64,000 bases of DNA from Fictibacillus aquaticus (GTDB lineage: Bacteria > Bacillota > Bacilli > Bacillales > Fictibacillaceae), in NCBI RefSeq assembly GCF_002245695.1, contig NZ_NOII01000001.1:1116001-1180000 (forward strand), read 5' to 3'. A program made the translations under genes and the position numbers. Under the pieces are notes generated by a model. It was not told the origin of the DNA. It worked only from the letters and a program-made list of their open reading frames with translations, and did not search any database. Of this stretch, positions 35,834-44,134 are shown one piece after another (position 1 is the stretch's first letter; every line of letters begins with the position of its first letter).

Positions 35834-36154
35834 ATGGACGCATATGTAAAGAGTTCACTGCTACAATGGAAAGAGGAAATGATGGTACAGAAGCAGGAGC
35901 TTGATGAAGAGTACGAAAGGCTGAAGGCAGACTTGCAGCTGTATTCATACAAGTTCGGGATCACGAAACAGGTCATCCAGTCCACTTCCAACGACAAAAT
36001 CGTGAAGAACATCAAAACTACTTATCAAATTCCTTTTGAAGAGAAGTTCAATGAGCTGAAACAAAGCTTAAAGGATATTGAAGAAAAAAGAAGAGTTTAC
36101 CAGATGTTCGTAGAAAAGATTGAAAAAGCGAGCGAAATGGAAGAAAAAGTGTAA
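35834..36154 (+). CDS. Coiled-coil protein, function unknown
   Basis: 106 aa from ATG 35834, with a run GGGGGAAAG about ten bases upstream. Almost entirely helical and charged: LQWKEEMMVQKQELDEEYERLKADLQLYSYKFG, then KFNELKQSLKDIEEKRRVYQMFVEKIEK, both cited in part. Heptad spacing suggests a coiled coil. No family recognised. Clear terminator after the stop. Confidence 0.72.
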   Translation: MDAYVKSSLLQWKEEMMVQKQELDEEYERLKADLQLYSYKFGITKQVIQSTSNDKIVKNIKTTYQIPFEEKFNELKQSLKDIEEKRRVYQMFVEKIEKASEMEEKV

Positions 36155-36155
36155 A

Positions 36156-36190
36156 AGGCTTCTAGCCGGCAGTCATGCTGGCTGAAGCCT
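36156..36190. terminator. Bidirectional terminator
   Basis: Stem AGGCTTCTAGCCGGCA / TGCTGGCTGAAGCCT with one mismatch, between the coiled-coil gene and convergent ybaK; T-rich on the plus side (CTTTATTTT). Confidence 0.8.
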
Positions 36191-36192
36191 CT

Positions 36193-36672
36193 TTATTTTG
36201 TAAGATCAGCAAATGACGCCCTTGCCGCCATTAGTAAATCTTGCGGTGACAGTTCGATCTGCATCCCAATCTGGCCGCCGCTTACAATGATTGTTTCCAG
36301 TTGTTGTGCATTCTTGTGGACAAATGTCGGAAGCGCCTTTTTCATACCAATCGGTGAACAGCCGCCTCGGACATACCCTGTTATTGGTGTAATGTCCTTC
36401 ACCGGAATCATCTCCACCTTCTTCTCACCTGCCGCTTTTGCCGCTTTCTTCAGGTCCAGCTCATCTTCCACTGGAATGACAAATACGTAATGATATTTGC
36501 GAGCAGACTGCGCGATGAGAGTCTTGTAAACTTCTTCTGCATTTCTGCCAATCTTGTCCGCAACCGATACACCATCGATCTTACCGTCCTCCGACGTGTA
36601 CGTGATCATAAAGTAATCTACTTTATTTCTTTCTAAAATCCGCATCGCGTTGGTTTTTGTAGTTTTTTTCAT
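36193..36672 (-). CDS. ybaK: Cys-tRNA(Pro)/Cys-tRNA(Cys) deacylase YbaK
   Basis: 159 aa, the usual length. Trans-editing protein that removes wrongly charged Cys from tRNA(Pro). Conserved features: NAMRILERNKVDYFMITY, the catalytic-lysine region EEVYKTLIAQ, VEMIPVKDITPITGYVRGGCSPIG cited in part, and SGGQIGMQIELSPQDLL. AAGGAG nine bases before ATG. Single gene. Confidence 0.92.
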   Translation of the reverse strand: MKKTTKTNAMRILERNKVDYFMITYTSEDGKIDGVSVADKIGRNAEEVYKTLIAQSARKYHYVFVIPVEDELDLKKAAKAAGEKKVEMIPVKDITPITGYVRGGCSPIGMKKALPTFVHKNAQQLETIIVSGGQIGMQIELSPQDLLMAARASFADLTK

Positions 36673-36725
36673 AGGAGATGCTCCTTGTCTGAGAACTTAT
36701 GTATTATCCTGCATGCATCATTCTT

Positions 36726-36920
36726 TTAAAATTGAGCCTTTTCTTTAAATAACATTTCACTTGTAATAAAAGCAAAAATTACTGCTGCTATTATTAGTAC
36801 AAATTCAAACATTGTATATTGCAAGTCAAACAAAGTGGTAAGGTAATGTACACCATTTAAATAAACGATAATAAAAAATACGATAAAAATAAACTTTAAC
36901 AGTTTATAAAAGATTACCAA
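36726..36920 (-). CDS. Small two-helix membrane protein
   Basis: 64 aa from TTG 36920, where GGAGGGG lies seven bases upstream. The frame stays open 45 codons further upstream, but without a good RBS. Two transmembrane helices: VIFYKLLKFIFIVFFIIVYL and EFVLIIAAVIFAFITSEMLF, then KEKAQF. No family recognised. Confidence 0.62.
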   Translation of the reverse strand: MVIFYKLLKFIFIVFFIIVYLNGVHYLTTLFDLQYTMFEFVLIIAAVIFAFITSEMLFKEKAQF

Positions 36921-37021
36921 GATATCCCCTCCACTTAGCATTATTAAAATTGTACTTGATATCGCATTTGAAATATATACCATTTTTTCTTTTGAAGGTT
37001 CCATTTTAAAAACCATGCAAA

Positions 37022-37053
37022 GAAAGCTGCCCCCTAAGAGAGGACAGCTTTTC
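37022..37053 (-). terminator. Terminator of the glyoxylate operon
   Basis: Imperfect stem AAAGCTGCC / GGACAGCTTT with a bulge, 17 bases after the aceA stop; minus strand continues CTTTCTTTGC. Confidence 0.65.
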
Positions 37054-37069
37054 AAATGAATTTATTTCA

Positions 37070-38350
37070 TCAGATTGCCGATTTGAACTGTTCTTCTTCG
37101 GTCGAACCTTTCAACGCAGTCGTACTCGACGTTCCGCCGGAGATGACCTGTGCCACTTCGTCAAAATAACCTGTTCCGACTTCACGCTGATGGCGTGTTG
37201 CTGTATAGCCGTTCTCCTCGCTCGCGAACTCTGCTTGCTGCAGCTCGGAATATGCCGCCATACCGCGATCTTTGTAGCCGCGTGCGAGTTCAAACATGCC
37301 GTGGTTCAAAGCATGGAATCCTGCAAGTGTAACGAACTGGAACTTGTAGCCCATCTTGCCTAGTTCACGCTGGAAGTTGGCGATCGTTTCGTCATCCAGC
37401 TTCTTTTTCCAGTTAAACGAAGGCGAGCAGTTATATGCAAGCAGCTTCCCTGGGAACTTTTCATGGATGGCTTCAGCAAAACGGCGTGCTTCATCCAAAT
37501 TCGGCTCACTCGTCTCGCACCAGATCAAGTCAGCATAAGGTGCGTATGCGAGTCCGCGGGAAATTGCCTGATCAAGGCCATCATTTGTGCGGTAGAAACC
37601 TTCTGCTGTCCGCTCGCCAGTCAAGAACTGATGATCATACGGATCGACATCGCTAGTGATCAAGTTGGCCGCATTCGCATCCGTCCGGGCAATCAAGACT
37701 GTAGGGATCCCCAGCACATCTGCTGCTAGACGTGCTGAAACTAGGTGGCGGACTGCCTGCTGTGTCGGCAGCAGTACTTTTCCGCCTAAATGTCCGCATT
37801 TCTTCTCTGAAGACAGCTGGTCTTCGAAGTGAACACCTGCCGCTCCAGCTTCAATCATCGATTTCATCAATTCAAATACGTTGAGGGCACCGCCAAATCC
37901 TGCTTCTGCGTCAGCGACGATTGGTGCGAACCAGTGCGTATCGGTCTTTCCTTCACTGTATTCGATCTGGTCAGCACGCTGCAGCGCCTGATTGATGCGT
38001 TTTACAACCTGAGGTACGCTGTTAGCCGGATACAGACTTTGGTCAGGATACATGTGGCCTGCAAGGTTGGCGTCTGCCGCCACCTGCCAGCCGCTTAAGT
38101 ATATGGCTTTCAGGCCAGCTTTTACTTGCTGAACAGCCTGGTTGCCGGTCAATGCGCCGAGTGCGTGGACATAATCCTCTTCATGAATCAGGTTCCACAG
38201 CCTCTCTGCCCCTTTTCGCGCAAGCGTATGTTCGATCTGTACCGATCCTCTGAGCTTCACGACTTCAGCTGCCGTGTATGGACGCTCGATCCCCTTCCAG
38301 CGTTGATCACTTTTCCAGCTTTCCTCTAGTGCTTGAATTTCCTTTTCCAT
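37070..38350 (-). CDS. aceA: Isocitrate lyase
   Basis: 426 aa. Cleaves isocitrate to glyoxylate and succinate in the glyoxylate shunt, letting the cell grow on acetate or fatty acids. Catalytic signature KKCGHLGG with Cys185 and His187; Mg-binding region [31 protein letters not shown] before the active loop. Its ATG follows the aceB stop by one base, so the two genes are translationally coupled. Many Bacillus, including B. subtilis, lack this pathway, so its presence is informative. Confidence 0.96.
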   Translation of the reverse strand: MEKEIQALEESWKSDQRWKGIERPYTAAEVVKLRGSVQIEHTLARKGAERLWNLIHEEDYVHALGALTGNQAVQQVKAGLKAIYLSGWQVAADANLAGHMYPDQSLYPANSVPQVVKRINQALQRADQIEYSEGKTDTHWFAPIVADAEAGFGGALNVFELMKSMIEAGAAGVHFEDQLSSEKKCGHLGGKVLLPTQQAVRHLVSARLAADVLGIPTVLIARTDANAANLITSDVDPYDHQFLTGERTAEGFYRTNDGLDQAISRGLAYAPYADLIWCETSEPNLDEARRFAEAIHEKFPGKLLAYNCSPSFNWKKKLDDETIANFQRELGKMGYKFQFVTLAGFHALNHGMFELARGYKDRGMAAYSELQQAEFASEENGYTATRHQREVGTGYFDEVAQVISGGTSSTTALKGSTEEEQFKSAI

Positions 38351-38351
38351 T

Positions 38352-39935
38352 TTATCTCGCTCCCTCGGTCAATTTTTTATAGCCAGGCAATGTTAAGAAC
38401 TCACAGAATTCATCATCATTTACAAGCTGCCAAAATAGATCTTTCGCTTCCTCAAAACGTCCGCCGAGCAATAAAGCCTCCTCTTCGGTCATTTCCTGAA
38501 CAAGCTCTTTCGTGATTTTCCGTCCATCATCAAGCACTCCGCGGTCATGCCGGATCCACTGCCACACTTGCGCCCTTGAAATCTCAGCTGTAGCGGCGTC
38601 CTCCATTAAGTTAAAAATTGGCACGGCACCCTTGCCAAGCAGCCAGGCGCCAATATATTGGATCCCGACAGAAATGTTCGTACGCAGCCCAGCTTCTGTA
38701 ATCGGTCCATCTAGCGGCTGGAGCAGGTCGTCTGCCGTCACCTTAACATCATCCCGCTGGCGGAAACGCTGGTTCGGCGTCGGCATTTTTTCATTGAATA
38801 CATCAAGCACGATAGGTACAAGCCCTGGGTGGGCGACCCAGCTGCCATCATGACCGTCATTCGCCTCGCGCTCTTTATCTGCCCTGACTTTCGCAAGCGC
38901 TTCTTCATTCGCTTTGTCATTGAATTTAATCGGTATCTGTGCGGCCATTCCGCCTATCGCATGAGCGTTGCGGCGGTGGCAAGTTTTCACGACATATTGT
39001 GTATACGCTCTCATAAATGGCACCGTCATTGTGACAAGCGCACGGTCTGGCAGCAAATACTGATTGTGGCTGCGCAGCTTTTTAATAAAGCTGAAAATAT
39101 AATCCCAGCGTCCGCAGTTTAGTCCTGCGCTATGGTCTTTTAATTCATATAAAATTTCATCCGCTTCAAACGCAGCCAGTACGGTTTCGATCAGGACAGT
39201 CGCCTTGATCGTGCCGGCTGGAATGCCAAGCTCTAATTGTGCAAACTCGAACACCTTGTTCCAGAGACGTGCTTCCTGGTGGCTTTCAAGCTTAGGTAAG
39301 TAAAAGTATGGCCCGCTGCCTTTTTCAGCAAGCGTTTTAGCGTTATGGAAAAAGTACAATCCGAAATCGATCAGGCTCCCAGATGACGGCTTTCCGTTAT
39401 AGAGAATATGATTCTCATTCAAATGCCAGCCGCGCGGTCTCACGATCAATGTGGCGATCTCGCTGTTCAGGCTGTATTCTTTTCCCGTAACTGCTTTATG
39501 TGCGAGAGTGCGGCGTACCGCATCGTATAAGTTAACTTGGCCGCCAATCGTGTTGTCCCACGTTGGGGAGTTGGCATCTTCAAGGTCTGCCATGAAGGCT
39601 TTCGCCCCGGAGTTCAATGCATTGATAACCATCTTTGGATCTCCAGCCGGGCCGGTAATTTCCACACGGCGGTCCTGCAGGTCTTGCGGAACATCGGCTA
39701 CTTGCCAATCTGAGTTACGAATCCATTCAGTTTCATCTAAAAACTGTGGCAGTTTCCCTTGGTTCAATTCTTCCTGTTTGTTTGCCCGCTCTTGCAAAAG
39801 TGACTGACGCTCTGTTTCAAATGTATCGTGAAGCCTGGCGAGGAAATGGAGCGCTTCCTCGCTCAGTATGTGCTCATATTCTTTTTTCACAGAAACAGTA
39901 ACTTGCAGCGGTGACAGTAAGTTTTCCAACTTCAT
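38352..39935 (-). CDS. aceB: Malate synthase A
   Basis: 527 aa from ATG 39935. Joins glyoxylate and acetyl-CoA to malate. Family signature [18 protein letters not shown], the glyoxylate-binding region [12 protein letters not shown], and the late catalytic Asp region. The RBS AGGAGGG ends directly before the ATG, closer than normal; a TTG 12 bases upstream is an alternative start. Either way translation is probably coupled to the miniprotein gene whose stop is eight bases upstream. Confidence 0.95.
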   Translation of the reverse strand: MKLENLLSPLQVTVSVKKEYEHILSEEALHFLARLHDTFETERQSLLQERANKQEELNQGKLPQFLDETEWIRNSDWQVADVPQDLQDRRVEITGPAGDPKMVINALNSGAKAFMADLEDANSPTWDNTIGGQVNLYDAVRRTLAHKAVTGKEYSLNSEIATLIVRPRGWHLNENHILYNGKPSSGSLIDFGLYFFHNAKTLAEKGSGPYFYLPKLESHQEARLWNKVFEFAQLELGIPAGTIKATVLIETVLAAFEADEILYELKDHSAGLNCGRWDYIFSFIKKLRSHNQYLLPDRALVTMTVPFMRAYTQYVVKTCHRRNAHAIGGMAAQIPIKFNDKANEEALAKVRADKEREANDGHDGSWVAHPGLVPIVLDVFNEKMPTPNQRFRQRDDVKVTADDLLQPLDGPITEAGLRTNISVGIQYIGAWLLGKGAVPIFNLMEDAATAEISRAQVWQWIRHDRGVLDDGRKITKELVQEMTEEEALLLGGRFEEAKDLFWQLVNDDEFCEFLTLPGYKKLTEGAR

Positions 39936-39943
39936 CCCTCCTA

Positions 39944-40093
39944 TCAATCTACAAGTCCGTTTCCATTACAGCGGTGACAGCATACGTTTCCGTGACCGCT
40001 GCACTTTTTGCAATTTCCTTCCTGGTGGTGCCCCGTTCCGCTGCAATGCGTGCATTTTGTTTCGCCGTTTCCTTCACATTTTGTGCAATTCAT
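39944..40093 (-). CDS. 49-aa DnaJ-type CxxCxGxG zinc-binding miniprotein
   Basis: Starts at ATG 40093 after GAGGAGGAAG. The 49-residue protein has four CxxCxGxG repeats: CTKCEGNG, CTHCSGTG, CKKCSGHG and CHRCNGNG, exactly the arrangement of the DnaJ central zinc domain with two zinc sites, and almost nothing else. B. subtilis YuiA is a comparable small protein with two such motifs. First gene of the aceB-aceA operon; the gap to aceB is eight bases. A chaperone-adaptor or redox role is only inference. Confidence 0.8.
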   Translation of the reverse strand: MNCTKCEGNGETKCTHCSGTGHHQEGNCKKCSGHGNVCCHRCNGNGLVD

Positions 40094-40117
40094 GTTCTCT
40101 TCCTCCTCTGTTTTTAT

Positions 40118-40131
40118 CTGTTATAATACAG
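40118..40131. promoter_or_regulatory. Operator copy 1 (CTGTTATAATACAG)
   Basis: 14-bp palindrome overlapping the -10 box of the glyoxylate operon. First of three copies of CTGTTATNNNACAG. Confidence 0.65.
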
Positions 40132-40147
40132 TTTAATTTGCTTGTAA
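40118..40147 (-). promoter_or_regulatory. Candidate promoter of the glyoxylate operon
   Basis: Minus-strand TTACAA (40147-40142), 16-base spacer, TATAAC (40125-40120). The -10 box lies inside the first CTGTTAT palindrome, so a bound protein would block RNA polymerase. Confidence 0.5.
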
Positions 40148-40168
40148 TGTAATATATAACATTAACTT

Positions 40169-40182
40169 CTGTTATGCAACAG
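40169..40182. promoter_or_regulatory. Operator copy 2 (CTGTTATGCAACAG)
   Basis: Second copy, centred 51 bases from the first, upstream of the -35 box. Confidence 0.65.
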
Positions 40183-40207
40183 ATTTTTGTATTTTTTTAT
40201 AAAAATA

Positions 40208-40233
40208 GGCCAACTGTTATATTACAGTTGGCC
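40208..40233. promoter_or_regulatory. Operator copy 3 within a 10-bp inverted repeat
   Basis: CTGTTATATTACAG (40214-40227) extended by flanking bases to GGCCAACTGT/ACAGTTGGCC. Centre 45 bases from copy 2. On the minus strand TATTTTTAT follows, so as RNA it could also end transcripts coming from the right; no minus gene lies directly upstream, which favours a binding site. The remaining bases of 40094-40332 hold a further ATTAGGG/CCCTAAT hairpin and no gene. Confidence 0.55.
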
Positions 40234-40332
40234 GTATTAGGGCTGTTTCCCTAATTTTTATCCATTATTAACTAACTTACAGGCACAATGCATATATGTG
40301 TTTAGAGGAAAAAAGTTAAGGAGATGGTGTGA

Positions 40333-40566
40333 TTGAGTAAAGACGAACGCATCCCCCGTCCGCCTGACGCGGTAACGATCGTATATGAACGGAATCCTTT
40401 TACACAGCAGCAGCAGATCATTAACTCTTGTGTAATTGGCAGCGCCCCGCCCTGCAAGCTGCAATCAGGCAGTGATGCGTACAGTGCTGGACACTGCCTG
40501 TTAAACAACGGCTTTAAGCTGATCTGCAACACCGCTAATGTAATGACGTTTGAAAGAGTCTATTAA
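40333..40566 (+). CDS. Uncharacterised 77-aa protein
   Basis: 77 aa from a TTG start with AAGGAG nine bases upstream and a strong terminator after the stop, so it looks like a real transcription unit. Four Cys (NSCVIG, APPCKLQ, GHCLLN, LICNTA), no transmembrane helix or helix-turn-helix. Divergent from the glyoxylate operon and next to its operators, so it may share regulation. Family not recognised. Confidence 0.6.
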   Translation: MSKDERIPRPPDAVTIVYERNPFTQQQQIINSCVIGSAPPCKLQSGSDAYSAGHCLLNNGFKLICNTANVMTFERVY

Positions 40567-40572
40567 ACAAAA

Positions 40573-40604
40573 AGAAAGCTGTGCCTGTTATGGCACAGCT
40601 TTCT
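40573..40604. terminator. Bidirectional terminator
   Basis: Perfect 13-bp stem AGAAAGCTGTGCC/GGCACAGCTTTCT with loop TGTTAT between convergent genes. Confidence 0.85.
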
Positions 40605-40605
40605 C

Positions 40606-41094
40606 TTAATCTTGTGTTTGAAATTTAAGCTTCTTCTCTTTCATCAGCTCCGCTAACGCGGCACGGAATGACGTGAAGGCGCGGATGTCCTTCATTTCTG
40701 TAAGGCCAGATGTGACGAGCTGCATAGAGACAAATGGACTGAATCCTGTAAATATCGCCTGAACACCCATGAGGGACAGACTTGACGTTAATGTTTTAAT
40801 ACCTTGTCCAAAATTATCAATATCACCGATCTCGTCTGCTCCGATACCGCTGAAGTCAATAACGATGTTTGTAATGTTATCAGCTGCTGACAGCTTCACA
40901 ATCTTGGACGTAATCATTTCATAACGTTCGGGATACAGATGTCCTGTTATCGGAACAAGTGCAGTTTCCGGAAGAATGGAATGAATCATCGGCACCGAAA
41001 TATCTGAAATGAGCCGTTCGCTCTCTTTTAACTTTTTCTTTAACTCTTCTATTTCACTCTTTAATTGTTCTACTTCACTCACATTTGTTACCAT
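40606..41094 (-). CDS. STAS-domain protein without the usual phosphorylation site
   Basis: 162 aa: a coiled-coil N-terminus (about 5-30, EIEELKKKLKESERL) and a STAS domain (about 40-155) as in RsbR/RsbS stressosome proteins. In RsbR-type proteins the first phospho-acceptor Thr sits in DTMVANxL; here the aligned segment reads ADEIGDIDNFG, so that Thr is replaced. It also lacks the N-terminal sensor domain. It may be a structural or signalling variant of a stressosome component, or a partner of the RsbR-like protein at 59464. RBS AGGAGG. Single gene. Confidence 0.82.
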   Translation of the reverse strand: MVTNVSEVEQLKSEIEELKKKLKESERLISDISVPMIHSILPETALVPITGHLYPERYEMITSKIVKLSAADNITNIVIDFSGIGADEIGDIDNFGQGIKTLTSSLSLMGVQAIFTGFSPFVSMQLVTSGLTEMKDIRAFTSFRAALAELMKEKKLKFQTQD

Positions 41095-41117
41095 AAATGC
41101 CTCCTGCTATTGCTAAG

Positions 41118-41140
41118 ATAGTTTGAGCGTAGCACTAATA
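41118..41140 (-). promoter_or_regulatory. Conserved upstream element shared with the hybrid kinase
   Basis: GATAGTTTGAGC (41118-41129) followed by GTAGCACTAAT, nearly the same as at 4041-4063. Lies directly upstream of the RBS of the STAS gene. Confidence 0.35.
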
Positions 41141-41163
41141 GCCTCGTGTAATACTACCCTATA

Positions 41164-41625
41164 TTAAATCCTGCCTACTAAATTATATGGATTCACTTCC
41201 CATGTTTCGTATGGAATTGTATGAAACGCATTCATTGCATCCAATGTACGTGACTTCATATTTGGCCGTGTAATGTATTGATCGATATTCTCTTCATTTA
41301 ACTCTACAAATCTAGCATCATGAATCTCATCAGCCGGAACACTGATCTCCCCACTTATGTACTTTGCCTTAAATACAACGCATAAAACCTGTCTCGTGGC
41401 ATTATAATACACCCCTGTAATGCCGATGGGCTCAATCACAACTCCTGTTTCTTCAAGCACTTCTCTAGCGGCTGCTGCGTCAAGAGCTTCTCCTTCTTCT
41501 ACTTGACCTCCTGGCATTTCCCACGTATCCTTCCGCCACTGAGCCTGCACTAGCAAAACTTCATTTCTTTCGTTCGTTACAAATGCGGATACAGAAACGA
41601 TATGTTTTGGCGTACTGCCATTCAT
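41164..41625 (-). CDS. Nudix hydrolase
   Basis: 153 aa with a complete Nudix box GGQVEEGEALDAAAAREVLEETGV cited in part (Gly-Gly at the start, REVLEETG at the end) that binds the metal ions needed to hydrolyse nucleoside diphosphate derivatives. Substrate unknown. AAGGAG nine bases before ATG. Upstream lies repeat array B. Confidence 0.88.
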   Translation of the reverse strand: MNGSTPKHIVSVSAFVTNERNEVLLVQAQWRKDTWEMPGGQVEEGEALDAAAAREVLEETGVVIEPIGITGVYYNATRQVLCVVFKAKYISGEISVPADEIHDARFVELNEENIDQYITRPNMKSRTLDAMNAFHTIPYETWEVNPYNLVGRI

Positions 41626-41735
41626 CTTTCATTCTCCTTTTTACTGAATAACATTTTATTCTAGTAAAAGGATGGATAATCCTGTTTAGTTGTATGAAAT
41701 TTGCTATAAAAATGCGATACGTGTCGAATTTTGTC

Positions 41736-41835
41736 AAATGGCACTTAAGTTAATAAAATGGCACATATTTTATGAAAATGGCACATAAGCAGAAAATATG
41801 GCACATAAGCAAAAAAAAACGGCACATATTAGACT
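41736..41835. repeat. Periodic array B: five AAATGGCACATAA cores every 20-21 bp
   Basis: GGCAC begins at 41740, 41760, 41780, 41800 and 41821: steps of 20, 20, 20 and 21. The core consensus is AAATGGCACATAA, and intervening bases differ. Lies between the promoter of the Nudix gene and the terminator of the Rieske oxidoreductase gene. Not coding and not related in sequence to arrays A and C. Confidence 0.87.
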
Positions 41836-41852
41836 ATTTTCTTAAAGTGAAA

Positions 41853-41881
41853 TAAAAAAGCACCCCGCAGCCGCGGGGCGT
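41853..41881 (-). terminator. Terminator of the Rieske oxidoreductase gene
   Basis: CGCCCCGC/GCGGGGTG stem with one G-U pair, loop GGCT, followed by CTTTTTTA on the minus strand. Confidence 0.85.
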
Positions 41882-41889
41882 TTCCAACA

Positions 41890-43419
41890 CTATCCATGAT
41901 AATCGACTTTTTTAAGCGGTTCTTTCGCTGGGCCTTCGATCACTTTTCCATCAAAAGAGAACCTCGATCCGTGGCATGGGCAATCCCAAGTACGGTCGCC
42001 GGAATTCCATTCTGTCTCACAGCCGAGATGTGTGCATGTCGTGTCGACCACATGCAGCCTGCCATCCGCGTCACGATATCCTCCAGCTCGCTTGCCGTCC
42101 ACCTTCACAACCGATCCTTCGTCCTTTGCCAGATCTGAAAGATGCTTATGCGGACGCTCTATTTTTCCTGAAATAAGGTGCTTCGCCACATCTGCGTTTT
42201 CCTGAATAAACTTTTTCACACTCGGATCAGCACGGAAACGGGATGGATCATATAGCTCCTTATAAGGATTGTCACGCTTCAGAATTAGGTCGGTCAGCAA
42301 TTTAGCCGCTACCCCGCTGTTCGTCATTCCCCACTTGCGGAATCCAGTCGCAATTAAATAGTTGTCCGAATGGTAGCCGATGTACGGCACTTTATCGAGA
42401 GTGGTCAAGTCTTGAGCTGACCATCTGTAAGAAAACTCCTGTAATCCGAACGTATCGCGGGTATACTGTTCAAGGGCCTCATAATGCTTAATCGTACAAA
42501 CTCCTTGACCGGTTTTATGGCTTTCACCCGAGATAAGAACAAGCTTGCCGCCTGTACCATCCGGCGTGAACCTCATCGACCGCGACGGGCTGCTCTCGCC
42601 GTAATACATGCCGCCTGGATAGTCATTTGCGGTTTTAACCGCGACCACATACGAACGGTCTGCGTACATCCTTGTAAAATAAAAGCCCATTCCGTCGTGG
42701 AAAGGAAAGTGCGAGCAAGCGACGATATGCTCGGCCGTGATGCGGTAGCCGTCCATCGTCAGGATGCTCGAGCTGCCGTCCATCTCTTTGGCTGTTGTGT
42801 TTTCAAAAATCTGTCCGCCTGATTCGGTTATATGGCCGACAAGGTGAAGCAAATATTTGACCGGATGAAACTGCGCCTGATTTTTCATCGTAACAGCGGC
42901 TTTTACTGGCAGCCCGAGCTGGATCGTTTCGGAGTAATCGGACGGAATTCCGAGTTTCTGATAAGCCTCGTATTCCTTTTTAACCTTATCAACGTCTTCC
43001 GATTTCTCAGCATAAATGATGGCGTCCTGCTCGCTGTAATCACAGTCGATATTGTGCTCGCGAATGTGGCTGCGCATAAACTCCAGCGCCTCACTCTGTG
43101 ACTCGTAATACAACTTAGCCTTTTTCTCACCCATGTGAGAGATGAACTCATCATAAATCAGATCATGCTGTGCCGTGATCTTCGCCGTCGTATGTCCTGT
43201 CGTTCCGTTGAACAGCTTCCCCGACTCGATCAGCACAACCTTCTTGCCTTCCTTAGCCAAAAGGTAGGCCGTCGTAATTCCAGTTATACCGCCGCCGACA
43301 ATCACCGTATCCACGCTGATATCATCCTGAAGCTTCGGAAACGACGGAATGTCCACTCCTTCACGCCAAAACGGCTCCGGATACCGGGGCATCTCTCCCG
43401 GTTGTTTATGCTGCGTCAT
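41890..43419 (-). CDS. yhfW: FAD-dependent oxidoreductase with C-terminal Rieske domain (YhfW-like)
   Basis: 509 aa. N-terminal DAO-type FAD domain with GGGITGITTAYLLAKEGKKV and IESGKLFNGTTGHTTAKI; C-terminal Rieske [2Fe-2S] domain with CTHLGC and CPCHG ligand motifs near residues 460-485. B. subtilis YhfW has the same layout. Substrate unknown. AGGAGG before ATG. Confidence 0.9.
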   Translation of the reverse strand: MTQHKQPGEMPRYPEPFWREGVDIPSFPKLQDDISVDTVIVGGGITGITTAYLLAKEGKKVVLIESGKLFNGTTGHTTAKITAQHDLIYDEFISHMGEKKAKLYYESQSEALEFMRSHIREHNIDCDYSEQDAIIYAEKSEDVDKVKKEYEAYQKLGIPSDYSETIQLGLPVKAAVTMKNQAQFHPVKYLLHLVGHITESGGQIFENTTAKEMDGSSSILTMDGYRITAEHIVACSHFPFHDGMGFYFTRMYADRSYVVAVKTANDYPGGMYYGESSPSRSMRFTPDGTGGKLVLISGESHKTGQGVCTIKHYEALEQYTRDTFGLQEFSYRWSAQDLTTLDKVPYIGYHSDNYLIATGFRKWGMTNSGVAAKLLTDLILKRDNPYKELYDPSRFRADPSVKKFIQENADVAKHLISGKIERPHKHLSDLAKDEGSVVKVDGKRAGGYRDADGRLHVVDTTCTHLGCETEWNSGDRTWDCPCHGSRFSFDGKVIEGPAKEPLKKVDYHG

Positions 43420-43530
43420 ACTAACGCCTCCTAAAAACAGAATCTACCATACCATTCTTGCCATATCACCGCTGTTTCTAAACGCTTACCCGTTTATCAA
43501 GAAATTTATGTCGTTTCTGGCTTGAGGTTT

Positions 43531-43626
43531 GGCATGGGGTACGGTACTCGATAGGCATATTTATTCTCAATTCTCTGCAGCAGCGCGCTTTTTCTTTCAT
43601 TATTTGCTGCATAGTACCGTACCCCC
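43531..43626. repeat. Inverted pair of GGGGTACGGTAC 12-mers
   Basis: GGGGTACGGTAC at 43536-43547 and its reverse complement GTACCGTACCCC at 43614-43625, 66 bases apart, extended by one more matching base (T/A). The sequence between has CAGCAGCGCGC and CTGC arms and no gene. The left copy with its flanks (CATGGGGTACGGTACTCGA, 19 bases) is identical to the reverse strand of the copy at 57018. Confidence 0.8.
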
Positions 43627-43641
43627 AAACTCGTATACAAC

Positions 43642-43665
43642 AAAAAAACCGCTATTCAGCGGTTT
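43642..43665 (-). terminator. Terminator overlapping the stop codon of the 43652 gene
   Basis: AAACCGCT/AGCGGTTT stem with four-base loop; the TAG stop codon at 43654-43652 lies in the arm and a T-run follows on the minus strand. Confidence 0.82.
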
Positions 43666-43891
43666 GAATTGTAATCATTTGCGTGATGGCTTCTGCAGCT
43701 TCGTCTATGAGCTCATACATCTTCGTCTGCTGGTCCATGAAATGATATATCAGGAAAGCGTTCAGAGGCCTTGAAAAACCGATTGAAAAGACAGGCTCTC
43801 CTTTTGAGAAGAAAGTATGGGTAACTTCAGATTTGATATACTGTTTGCTTTGTAGCTCTAAGAGGATCAGTTTAACGCGTAAAACGTCCAT
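43652..43891 (-). CDS. Small protein, paralogue of the 47656 gene; left flank of the cyanophycin locus
   Basis: 79 aa, RBS GGGGAG eight bases before ATG. Pattern: LILLELQSKQY, KSEVTHTFFSKGEPVFSIGFSRP, YHFMDQQTKMYELIDEAAEAITQM, cited in part. The protein at 47656 has ILAELQTSPY, ESEVTHTF, FTLSYSKT and IQDATEAITALM in the same order, so the two are paralogues. No transmembrane helix. Diverges from cphB at 44135 with 243 bases between. Function unknown. Confidence 0.72.
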   Translation of the reverse strand: MDVLRVKLILLELQSKQYIKSEVTHTFFSKGEPVFSIGFSRPLNAFLIYHFMDQQTKMYELIDEAAEAITQMITIQTAE

Positions 43892-44134
43892 AACTTGTCT
43901 CCCCTTCCCTATACGGGATATTCATCAGCTAACAAAGGCGGCATATGGAATATTCAATTGTTGTACTATTATTTTACGAAATTTTCTGACAAAATACAAC
44001 CGTTCTTTTTGTCTGTTTTTAGCGAAACAGAAGAAATTTATGTTTATTTTTCCTAATATTGGTTTCAAATTCAGGAAAGTGGGGAAATAGCCTTATTGGC
44101 TTTATGTTAATTTACAGCAAAAGGTGATGAATAG

